Assembly: GCF_963678635.1 (NCBI RefSeq)
Contig: NC_087065.1
Location: 73,791,345-73,855,344, forward strand
DNA length: 64,000 bases
Origin: Symsagittifera roscoffensis
Taxonomy: Eukaryota > Xenacoelomorpha > Acoela > Convolutidae
Reading direction: 5' to 3'
In this document: piece by piece, positions 33,511 to 43,034 of the stretch
Layout: each line of letters begins with the position of its first letter
Numbering within the stretch: the stretch's first letter is position 1
Program-made: the position numbers and the translations under genes
The notes under the pieces: generated by a model
The model's input: the letters and a program-made list of their open reading frames with translations, nothing else
Told to the model about the DNA's origin: nothing
Databases searched by the model: none

Positions 33511-35309
33511 GAGTTTTTTAGAATAGTCTTTCTGCAATTCAAAGGATGGATGATGGACGTTGGTATTTGGCGAACATCATATTTCTTCTGGGTTCTCTTG
33601 TTAGAGAAGTTCCAGGTTCAATCGCTGTGTCTTCTCATGACAACGACTGGGTTTTCGCAACAAACTCAAATCTGATTTCAGAATGGTTGGCTATGACAGG
33701 TTTTTCTGTTCCATGTTGAGAACTTCTTTTGGGTTGACCTTGTCTGGGAATGGCGTGGAGATTGTGCGTGGAGGGGATGCCTGGTTACTCGGATCTGTGC
33801 GTATACTTGAACATCGAGGTGGTCATTGTTCTAGTTCAATGAAGTCCTTTTCTGCGAGGTCAAGTCGTACTCTAAATCCTTTGAGTTGTGATTGTGGGCG
33901 GCATATTGATTGTGGTTGGCCATTCTTTTTCGAGTGTAGTGGGTTCATTTTGTCTTTGGATGTTCGTCTTTGGTGTTGTATGCTAATCTATATACTGCAA
34001 GGTGTAATTTACATTTTATAAAATTTTTATTAGTTTGGTGTTTTAATTATGATTTTGGTTAGTTGTTTTCACAAAAGCTTTTTGTTTTAGTTCGGTTATT
34101 TTGAAGAGTTACTCACCCTTGAGTACCTCTTATTAAAAATAGAAGTGTGGTCACAAAGCGTGGATGTAGCGCGGTGGGTTGGGCCGGCTATAGAGCATGC
34201 TCAGGACGTCCTCTCTGGTGGGTTAGGCCAGGAGTGGGAGTATGATTTCGTGCGGTTTCTGTGAGAGGTCCTGTTATGTGATAACTTTTTATGTTGGGTT
34301 TATTGTGGTTTTTCTTATGTTTCGTTGGTTGTGTCCTTTTTTCAAAAATCAAATTGTTTTTGGTATGGGTTTGTCTTTTGACTTTTTTGTGTTTTATTAT
34401 TTCTTTCTTAGACTTTATAATAGTCTTCAAAAGAATAAATTATCCAGTTTTAAACTGGGTTAATCCGGTTTGGGTACCGTTGGTTTCCTTTTCTTAGTCA
34501 TGCTGTTATTCTCTGTGTTGTAGTGTTTAGTAAGCTGCATTGGTTAGTTTTGTTTAGTATATAATTCCTTTCCAACCGGGTTAAAGGAAAGATTGAAACT
34601 TGTTATCGTGTGTTAGAGTTGTTGAGTGTGAAAGCTTGAAACTTAAATTCATTATTTAAACAATTCTTCGTGGGCGACCTGTGCGAGTTTGGATAGAATT
34701 CTTGTGCGAGTGAATGGAAATATTAAAAGGTTAGTACTGCATTTTCGTCTTATCAATTTACTACATAGAATTTCAATTTTACTGCTAGTTTTGGGGAAAA
34801 ATTAAGTTACAAATTTTCATCATTATTAGAATTATTGCTTTTAGGGAAATAATTTATAAATTAATTTTCTACATTTGTATGAACTTTATTTAATTTAGCT
34901 GGTGCAAAAGATTATTAGAGTTTTGAACAATTTGAAGAAGTTTTCTATTTTTTATTTTTCTTTTGTGTATTTTGCAGATAATCGTGAGATGAAGACTAAA
35001 AATCGAAATGATACATGGATAAAGAATGGTTAGTGTTTAAATTGAATTTATTAGTAAAGAATATATAGAATTTATACTTACCTGTTAGTCGTCGGGGAAA
35101 AAACCGTGGGGGAAGATGTCGTGTATTATGTCGGAGTTAGTTAGTAATTTTGCTAGTATGCGAATGATGTTTTTAGTTTGAAGCAGTGGCCAAAGCAATT
35201 GAAGTGCTTTAATGGTTTTTAGTTCTTCAGTGCCAACTGCAAAATCATAAGGTGTGTTTTGGATGAGATTATATAATTTGTGATTGTATTTAGTGTTGTG
35301 GATGAATTC
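33511..35309 (-). other. 3' internal region of the LTR element without a clear gene
   Basis: Between the last accessory frame and the 3' LTR I find only short frames lacking ATG, on both strands. The plus-strand frame at 33683-34021 has no domain signature. This 1.8 kb may be 3' untranslated sequence or decayed coding sequence. Confidence 0.45.
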
Positions 35310-36892
35310 TTATATTGGGATTTCTATAGGTTGAACAAATTCATGTGGGATAAGGAAGGGTCTGGATTCTTCTGCGTTGAAGGTCTTTGTGATGGGACAA
35401 AAAATATACATTTGGGTTATGGGATCATAATTGCGAAGAATACCGTGAAGGTTAGTATCTTTGATGCAATATGTGAAGTTAAGAAAAAATGGTGAAGTGT
35501 ATTTAGAGTTAATAAATTGAAAACGGTGGTGTGGTTGTCTTGATGGAGTGTGTAGATCAAAGTGATATTGTATGAATCGATAATATGTATATGTGTGGGT
35601 TTGTTTAGTGCGTAACATAATATCGTGTGAGCAGTGCAAATCTCGTTCGTGTGGTGCAAGGAAATGAAAGGTTAGTGAAAATAATTGAAATTTTTCTTTA
35701 AAACTTTCGTAAGCTTGTGTGTCGGTTAGTGCTTCAGAAATGATGTGATCGAATTTGCGATCAAATATGTTGAGTGTAAATACATATGGTGTTTTTATAA
35801 AGAATTTTTCTGTGATTTGTGGGTAAGCAAAACGGTCATCATCTAAAAATTGGTCTTGGTTAGCTCGGATGATGTTGTGATCGTAATATTCTAGCGTATA
35901 TTCGTTAGCTCGGGGTGCAGTGTATGTTTTTAGTGACTTTTTGTATCCTATATAAGTAAATGTCTATGTGTTAGTGGTGTAGTGAGTCGATATAGCATAT
36001 CTTTATTTCTTTCTATATCGATGTGAGTATTAGATAAAGGTAGGCAAAGGGGGTTAGTAAAATGATAATATGATGTCCAATGAAGTGTAGGCATTAAAAC
36101 TTGTTCATCTACAAAACTACGTGTGTCGTTAGTGTTGTTAGGAGTGTTCAAAGTATATTGTGGAAATGAAGGTAGGGTAATTGCTAAAAAATCTTTCGTG
36201 TTAGTGTGATTTGGATGATTAATATATTCACGGGCTGTTCCTGGTTTTGTTGGAAATGGATGGTTCGGGAATTTTCTTTTGAAAGTGCGATAAGCTCTAT
36301 TAGTGCTATTTGACGATTCGGTGGATGTGGATGATGGTGCCAATGATGCGGTATAAGCTGAAGAGGGTGTAGGGGTAGGTGGGTTTGATGATTCTATTGT
36401 GGATGAAATCTTATTTATAGTGGGGTTTTCAAGGTGGAAGGGTTGTTGTTGTAGGGTGATGAAATTATCTAGTTCCTGGGAGATTTGGGGAGTATCTGGA
36501 GAATTGGATGATCGGTCTCAATGAAATGAAGAGTAGGTTGGGGTGACTTGTGAAGCATAAGAGGGTGTAGAAATGGATGGAAGTGGGTTATTTGACGGGA
36601 TTGGTTGAAAAGGGGGTTTTGAAAAAACTGAGGAGTTGGTTTGAAAATTATTGGATAGAGATGGTTCAGAGTCTGCAAATTCATCAGGGGTTTCAATATT
36701 TGGGTTATTAAGTTGTGAAATGGAGTATAAAACTGAGATATATGAGTTAGTGTCTGAATTCATGCCTGATGTTACATTATTGGCTGGGAAATCGGGTGGC
36801 GGGAAAGCAAAAAGTGGAATTATTGTAATTGGAGTGTTGAGGTTGGTTGGTTGGGTGGGAATTTGAGCGGTGTAGGGATCCAAGTTGTCGGC
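35310..36892 (-). CDS. Accessory region in frame with env, interrupted by TGA and a frameshift
   Basis: Immediately after the env TGA (36893-36895) the same frame stays open for about 124 codons (Pro/Ser/Asn-rich), meets a second TGA at 36518-36520, and continues for about 190 codons to 35948. A neighbouring frame, open from 35963 to 35310 (about 218 codons), takes over across a 16-nt overlap and looks like a folded domain (for example FFIKTPYVFTLNIF, FHFLAPHERDL). No ATG starts any of the three pieces. It could be an env extension made by readthrough, a spliced accessory gene, or a damaged gene. I recognise no domain. Given the base composition, frames this long are unlikely by chance. Confidence 0.55.
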
Positions 36893-39511
36893 TCATCGTG
36901 GGCTAAAAAAATTACTATTTTGAGACTGAAAAGCGGTGGTATGGGGTTGTTCTATAATTTGTTCATATGTATTTTCATCTAGTGGATGGTGTGTCATTAT
37001 ATGTTGAATGGGACTTTGTGATATGGTTGGTCGAAAATTTGGATTATGTGTTATTGCTAAATTTCGAAAATTTCGTGAGACTAGTGATAATGGATGGTTA
37101 TGTGGTAGGGGTGGTAACTGTGGTGCTGTAGGCGATATTTCTACATTGTTATGTTCTTCGTCGTATGTGTTTTGTCTTGTTGCTATTTTTGTGTTGTATT
37201 CTTTTATTTGTGCGTCTAAAAGAATTTTGTTTATTGATGATGAAAAAATTCCAAAAAATCCTGCAAATAGTATGCGTGCTACACTTGCTTGTCTATTTAC
37301 TTGTGTGTGTATAGCGCATGTATTATAGATTCCTTTTAAAAGTGAAAAAAGAAATCCTATAAAGTTAAACATTGCGTATAAAATAGTCAATTTTTCTAAG
37401 ATGTAGTAGGGCCATCCTAGAAAATCGAGAATTTCATTTTTTAGTGTAACAAAGCTAAAAATATTTATAGGTGAAATATCTTGTGGTCTATATTTTTCAA
37501 CGTTTAGATATATATAGTCTTTAATGTCTTTAAAATATCCGCTATAATCTTGTGTATAAATGTCTGCGAATCCTGCGGTTTCGGCAAGTTTGCGTAAGTT
37601 CTGGTCAATTGATTGTCTTTGTATAGTGTCCATTTGTGTTAATAATTCTTGGAATTGTTGTGTTCTAATGTGATGTTGTATATCGGATTTTGAGTATATT
37701 CCAATTGACTGTAGGTCAATATTTGGGTTTCGAGCAATAGCTCGAATGCTTTCAGGTGAAAATTTTTTGAGTGATTGCATTAATGTGGGATATGGGGTAA
37801 GAAGGTAATATTTATCTTCATCAGGGTTTAGTTGAACTATATTGTGGCTATTTTCTGATCCACATGGGACTGCGGTATCCCAGAAATAGGTTCGTCTTGA
37901 AAGTGTGTCAACGAAATGTACTTTATTCTTATAAAAGATAGGGATTCTTTTATAGCATCGTTTATCTTCAAAAACATATAGTGGTGATACTTTTTTGGTA
38001 CAGGTATAAAACCATAAAATGTTTCCTTCGTAGTCTAAAAAATTTGATCTATTGCCTGATAGTAAATATCCTGCGTAGGGTATTTTTAATACTGCTAGTG
38101 CAAGTGATTGTAGGATTTGTGTCCTTTCTAATTCGCATAGTTGGTGAAGTGTTTCTAATTCAGAGAGTGACATTTCTTGAAAAATTCGGCTAATTGTGTA
38201 GTCTAATTTCATATCTAGGTGAATATCATAATGGATATTACCGAAATATGTACTATTCATTAGTGATAGTTCTTGTAAACGTGTGCTTCTAGTGTCATGT
38301 GGTTTTAGATGTCCACCAGGTTGACTTTTACTTTTTTGAAAATCAACTGGTATATATGATGTTCCTTCGTTTATAGGGTGACTTGTGGCGTATGGGTCGA
38401 ATTTTACTTTTCCGGTGATCATGTCGAATCTTTTTTCGTATTCAACTAATATCTCGGAGTATTGTGTTTTGTGAAGTGGATTTCTGTATTTACATGCAAG
38501 TTCTGTTTCTTGATATATTTGAAAACGTGTCAATTTGTTTTCTATATTGTGTATATTTCTAAAATTAGAACTTTGTTTTCGTGATGGATGGACTTGTTCA
38601 TATGGAATTGATTGTATAAAATAATTTTCGTGAAATTTTATCATACGAGCGTGTATTTTTGCTACTTGAAATGTTGTACATGTGTCTTCGGGGAACCAAA
38701 CAATTGTTGCTTGTGTTCGTGTTGTAGGGTCACAATAGCCTTGATCGTTTTTACAGGGTAATCTAATTCCTTGATAGATCATTGTGTTGTCAGATAAATC
38801 GCGTGTGAGTTGTATTTTTTCGAGTTGTATTTTCCAATCGAAAAACATGATTTCTTGATATCCTTTGTTTTTCGTGTCTGCTTTGCAGTTTGATGGGTCA
38901 TTTATACCAATGTGTGGTATCCAGTGTTTATCGTGTATGTCATAAGTTAATCTTCCGTGTGCGCCGTTGTATGGGTATTTTTCATCTAATTTTATATGTC
39001 CTTGATATCTTTCAAGTTCTGCTTGATGTACAGAATCTGCAAAAACTTGGAAATATACTAATTTTCTATCTGTGTTTTTATTTCTTGTGATGTTTAGTCT
39101 TAGTAACTCGTTTTTACAATCTTCGGGATTGAGATGTAAAAGTCGTTCGATATTACTCTGGTAGAATGATTCGTGGTCAAGTCGGTTTTTATTTCCATTT
39201 GAGACTTGTGAACAATGTACTTTCTTTTCAGAAAATGTTGCTGTGAATTTATATCCTGTGACTGTTGTTGCTCGGGCTTTTGAATAAAGTGTCGCTATTA
39301 CATTTGTTGTTTCTATAGCTTGTGGTTCTGTTTCGCATTGTGATACTTGATTTATTGCATACTTGTGTAGTGTTTTTTGTTCAATTTCTTCACAATCGTA
39401 ATGTGTTACTAATAAATCTTGGGGTCCTGTGCGGGGGGAAGGGTTTACATTCTGATTGGAGATTACTAGAAAAAAGAGTTGGAGAAAGATTAATATTTTT
39501 AGAATATACAT
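36893..39511 (-). CDS. env: Envelope-like glycoprotein (872 aa)
   Basis: The ATG at 39511 opens a hydrophobic signal peptide (residues about 1-18). A long Cys-rich ectodomain follows with several N-X-S/T sites, then a hydrophobic membrane-spanning stretch in the region of residues 700-740 and an Asn/Pro/Gln-rich cytoplasmic tail. The spacing of early cysteines (YDCEE then SQCE then VHCSQ) resembles the glycoproteins of chuvirus-like arthropod viruses found captured in some retroelements, rather than the furin-cleaved F-type proteins of classical errantiviruses. This assignment is inference from pattern only. The product would sit in the membrane and mediate particle entry. Its ATG overlaps the end of the preceding accessory frame, so expression probably needs splicing. 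The stop is TGA with an open in-frame extension. Confidence 0.75.
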   Translation of the reverse strand: MYILKILIFLQLFFLVISNQNVNPSPRTGPQDLLVTHYDCEEIEQKTLHKYAINQVSQCETEPQAIETTNVIATLYSKARATTVTGYKFTATFSEKKVHCSQVSNGNKNRLDHESFYQSNIERLLHLNPEDCKNELLRLNITRNKNTDRKLVYFQVFADSVHQAELERYQGHIKLDEKYPYNGAHGRLTYDIHDKHWIPHIGINDPSNCKADTKNKGYQEIMFFDWKIQLEKIQLTRDLSDNTMIYQGIRLPCKNDQGYCDPTTRTQATIVWFPEDTCTTFQVAKIHARMIKFHENYFIQSIPYEQVHPSRKQSSNFRNIHNIENKLTRFQIYQETELACKYRNPLHKTQYSEILVEYEKRFDMITGKVKFDPYATSHPINEGTSYIPVDFQKSKSQPGGHLKPHDTRSTRLQELSLMNSTYFGNIHYDIHLDMKLDYTISRIFQEMSLSELETLHQLCELERTQILQSLALAVLKIPYAGYLLSGNRSNFLDYEGNILWFYTCTKKVSPLYVFEDKRCYKRIPIFYKNKVHFVDTLSRRTYFWDTAVPCGSENSHNIVQLNPDEDKYYLLTPYPTLMQSLKKFSPESIRAIARNPNIDLQSIGIYSKSDIQHHIRTQQFQELLTQMDTIQRQSIDQNLRKLAETAGFADIYTQDYSGYFKDIKDYIYLNVEKYRPQDISPINIFSFVTLKNEILDFLGWPYYILEKLTILYAMFNFIGFLFSLLKGIYNTCAIHTQVNRQASVARILFAGFFGIFSSSINKILLDAQIKEYNTKIATRQNTYDEEHNNVEISPTAPQLPPLPHNHPLSLVSRNFRNLAITHNPNFRPTISQSPIQHIMTHHPLDENTYEQIIEQPHTTAFQSQNSNFFSPR

Positions 39512-40673
39512 GTGTATGATAATCCTGAGTATGGGTTATAAAATGTGATGTAACCAATTGTCTTTTTGGTATATCTGTCGTATTTGTATATTACTTCAGT
39601 TGCTATAAATGGTGGTGGTAGTGATTGAGCTGTTATATTTGGTGGGTTTAATGGGTAGGGATGTTGAGTAATGTTGTTTAGTTTAACCGTGATTTCAAAT
39701 TTTAATTGCAGACTATTTTGTTGGAGTATTTGGATGTTGTGATCACGAATGTCTTCGTGAATGTCTTGTCTATATTGTAGTCTATTTAGTGCCCAGTTGT
39801 GGAGTCGGTTACTTTCTGGGTGTTGTCCAAATAATGGTGGAGGTGCTGTGAATGTATTCCAGTCTAGTCTTAAAGGAATATTTGTTGATGATTGTTCTCG
39901 GTACCTAGCGTCGAGGTTATTTGGGAAATTTAAGTTAAAAGGTGGTGGTGAAATATTGCTTATTGATGGTGTTGATGGTAGTGATAATGTTTCTGGTAGT
40001 GATGAGGATGTTGTTGTATCCGTAGGAATATCTATTGGATCATTGATTAAATTTGGTTCACCTTGTGTGAATGAATGTGTTGTCCAATATGGTAGTCGTG
40101 ATGTTTGGTTTGTGGGGTTAAAGGGGTTTTCACGAATTTGTTCAGATGTTGGTGTTGAACCTAAGTAATCTGAGGGTAGGCTTGAGGTGCTACGTTGTGA
40201 AAGAAGCGTAGGGGTTTCTGGTAATATACCAATGGGGTTTTCTGGAGTACTTTGGGAGGGGATTGAGGTATATCAAAATGAACTCGGGGAGTTTGAAAAT
40301 TTCTGTTTCGTCGAGGATGTATAATTTGTCTATTTATTTCGACTGTATTTTGGTTTTGACTAGGATTTCGTATTCTACTTAATTCTTGTGGTAGTGTTGG
40401 GTATAAGTTATATGTTGGTTCGCTTAGAGGTGCTTGTCGTTGAACTGGTTCTAGTGGTTCAGATAAGCGAGCGTGTCGTTCTTCAAAAGTATATGGGTTA
40501 TCTTGAAAGGAAATTCGTGTGGATGTTTGGGGGTTTTGGGTAGTTGAAGATGGTGTTGGGTTATCTTGGAATGATGTCGGTGAAGACTGACTGAGTGATT
40601 GTTGGTTAGCAATTTTTGATGGTCTTTTATTTATTCTTTTAGTGGAAAAATTTATATTTATTATAGTATTCTT
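39499..40673 (-). CDS. Pro/Ser/Thr-rich accessory protein upstream of env, frame-shifted
   Basis: One minus-strand frame is open from 40673 to about 40272 and a second from 40272 to a TAA at 39499-39501; together about 390 codons. Neither contains an ATG, so translation would need splicing or a frameshift from upstream. The first part is Ser/Gln/Pro-rich. The second ends in a better-ordered segment (ATEVIYKYDRYTKKTIGYI). The stop codon overlaps the env start by a few bases, which suggests a shared bicistronic or spliced arrangement. I recognise no domain. The frame break near 40275-40300 may be a real lesion or an assembly error. Confidence 0.5.
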
Positions 40674-40808
40674 CTAGAAAAAGAACTAGGGCGAATGTGA
40701 TGATTGCTTTCTTTATACATTTGCATATTGTCAAGATGAGGGATGATAGAAATGTTATAAAAATTACAAACAGTAAAAAAATATCTGTTCTACTAAAAAT
40801 GGTTCGTA

Positions 40809-41039
40809 TCATTTAGATAAGTTTTGTGAATCGTACCTGTGGATATAGTCAATAGCTTTTGAAAGCTGGAGGTATAGTTCAAATATGGAATAGAAAATTA
40901 AAAAAATATTGCAAAAAATGATTAAGATTATTACAAAAGCTTCAAAGGTATCAAAAAAAAATATGAATAAAAGTTTAAATATTGTTAAAAAGTTTATGAA
41001 AATGTTGAGTATTAAGTTGACTGGTCGAGAGAAGAGCAT
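40809..41039 (-). CDS. Small hydrophobic membrane protein candidate (76 aa)
   Basis: Begins at an ATG (MLFSRPVNLILNIFINFL). Nearly all of residues 9-57 are Ile/Leu/Phe, enough for two membrane spans, followed by a polar tail. It lies between integrase and the env-proximal accessory frame. It might be a viroporin-like or leader product. AT-rich DNA can also produce such frames by chance. Confidence 0.35.
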   Translation of the reverse strand: MLFSRPVNLILNIFINFLTIFKLLFIFFFDTFEAFVIILIIFCNIFLIFYSIFELYLQLSKAIDYIHRYDSQNLSK

Positions 41040-41631
41040 TTAAGAAATGGCTTCTCGATCGAATATTTTTTGTTGTTTGAGGCAATTTTCAAGTGTGGTC
41101 GGATTATTTATTGGTTTTTTGACAAGTGGGTTGAGTTTTGTGAAAAATTGTTGGGGCGAATTTTATGGTAATCGGGAGGTCTTCTTTGTCTTTATTTTTA
41201 TTTGTCAAGTGATCTGGGGTATTTTTGAGATTTTTATACTTTAGGCTAATTAAAATGGTCATTCTTTTACTTTAGGCTAAATTAACATATTTGTTTGGGG
41301 GGTATTTGAGATCGGATTTGGGGAAATATTGTTGATCTTTGGGTTATTAGATAAGGGAAGGTTATGATATTATGGTGATATTTATTTTAGTTGTCAAGTT
41401 GGAGTGGTTTGCTTATTTTTGACCTGGAGGTCGCAAAGTTATAGTTATAGATATGCCTGGAGTTTATTATCGTTCGTCTAGTTGGTTCGTGTTAGAGTTA
41501 GAGAAGGTGACGGATTGGATGAATCCTATTGGCTAATTTTGAACTAGAATCGTTGCTTGTTTGTCAGCATGTTATTTTGAAAAATGAAAGTTCAAAATAT
41601 TTCAGAGGTGCAAAGATTATGAAATATAAAA
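41040..41631 (-). other. Spacer between integrase and accessory genes
   Basis: About 590 bp without a supported frame. It may hold splice signals for env messages, but I cannot pick one out reliably. Confidence 0.35.
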
Positions 41632-42933
41632 TTAAAGCTGTTTTTGAAATTCGACTTTCTTTAATATTTTAGATTGTGGGATGAATGTTTTATAGTTTTT
41701 ACGTGGTTGATTTCTAAGTCGTGATGACTCTCTATGTTCTGATTTGTCGATTTGTTCTTGGGGTATTATTTTTTCTGTCGATTTTCTATTTTTTCTTTCT
41801 TTTTGAGGTTTATTTTGATCTAGCTTTTTTGTATTGTTTTTTGTTGTGGTTGATTTTTTATTTTGATTTTCGAGATGAATGTCATGTTGTTCCTTTGTTT
41901 TATTCTCCGTATGTGGGTTATTTTGAATAACTTTTAAATCTGTGAAAGAATATAATTGAGTTAGTTCGCGTAGTGCGTATTCTTTTGGGTAATAAGGTAA
42001 TAGATTGTTTCGATGTTGAACAAATTCTTTTTTGTCTGAGTCGGTGATTTTATATGTGACATCAGTGGGTTTGGCAATTATTTGGTATGGTCCTTTACGA
42101 AGGGTTTGTAATTTTTTAGAAATTCCTTTGTGAGTGTTAAAATTGGGTATTAAAACAAATGTTCCAATTTTTAAATCGGAGGCTGGTGTAAAGCGTGAAT
42201 TTATTTGTTCATTAATGTTTTGCCTTTGTAACAACTTTTTTGTTACTTTTTGGTAAATTTTATTGTGTTTTTTATCTCTGTTTAAAATCCATTCGGTGTG
42301 TGTACCGGAGGCTAATTTAAGAATTTGTGGGTGATGAAAATGATCTTCATCGTGTGTATGTAAAGGTAAGTTATAACAAATTGAGTCTTTATTCGGTTGA
42401 CAATAACTTTGTGCATTTTTATGAGAGTTTGCTGTAAACATAATTGGTTTGCGTGGCTTTTGATTAAAAACCATTTCATATGGTGACATTCCTAGAGTTG
42501 TCGTGATTTGTGAATTATATGCTAAGGGAAATAGTTTTACATCTGCTGACCATTCGGTGTATTTTGTATCATTTCCATTGATGATACATCTAAGATATTC
42601 TTGTAGTGAACGGTTCATACCTTCGACTAAGCCGTTTGTCCAAGGTGCGTGAGATGTACGTGGTTTGTGTTCGATGTTATATAAATGGCATAGTGTGATG
42701 ATTTCATTATTTATGAATTCTGTACCGTTATCTGTAACTAAAATTTCTGGTAGTCCGAATTTGGCTATCCAGTGTTCATAGAGTGTTGTGTAAGCGTAAT
42801 AAGCGTTACAATGTGGTACTGGGTTAAGTGCTACATAATGTGTAAACGCGTCAACAATTACCATAATGTAGGAGTTTCCTTCGTATGAGGGTGAAATTGG
42901 TCCTTTTGTATCAAATGAAATACGGTGGTTAAA
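41632..42933 (-). CDS. Integrase, core and C-terminal domains
   Basis: Catalyses insertion of the cDNA into host DNA. The core shows DD35E-type motifs: Asp in VDAFTHY, Asp in LVTDNGTEF, and Glu in NGLVEGMNRS. The C-terminal GPY/F module reads LRKGPYQII, followed by QHRNNLLPYYPKE and a long basic tail ending near residue 410 from the ATG at 42864. Upstream, the frame continues to a nonsense TAA at 42934-42936. The HHCC zinc domain lies beyond that and is split: the His pair ends the RT frame, and the Cys pair (CNDCIVC) falls in another frame. So integrase is detached from pol in this copy. Confidence 0.85.
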   Translation of the reverse strand, partial: FNHRISFDTKGPISPSYEGNSYIMVIVDAFTHYVALNPVPHCNAYYAYTTLYEHWIAKFGLPEILVTDNGTEFINNEIITLCHLYNIEHKPRTSHAPWTNGLVEGMNRSLQEYLRCIINGNDTKYTEWSADVKLFPLAYNSQITTTLGMSPYEMVFNQKPRKPIMFTANSHKNAQSYCQPNKDSICYNLPLHTHDEDHFHHPQILKLASGTHTEWILNRDKKHNKIYQKVTKKLLQRQNINEQINSRFTPASDLKIGTFVLIPNFNTHKGISKKLQTLRKGPYQIIAKPTDVTYKITDSDKKEFVQHRNNLLPYYPKEYALRELTQLYSFTDLKVIQNNPHTENKTKEQHDIHLENQNKKSTTTKNNTKKLDQNKPQKERKNRKSTEKIIPQEQIDKSEHRESSRLRNQPRKNYKTFIPQSKILKKVEFQKQL

Positions 42934-43034
42934 TTACAAACTTTGTCCTTTAAAATCTTGTTTTTGTGCTATTTGTTTTTGATTTGGATAAGGTTTATTT
43001 AGCTGACATACTATACAATCATTGCATAGTACTT

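Noticed and set aside
33683-34021. 112-codon plus-strand frame in the retroelement 3' region
   Set aside because: Opposite to element transcription and without motifs. The minus strand here is also interrupted by stops.
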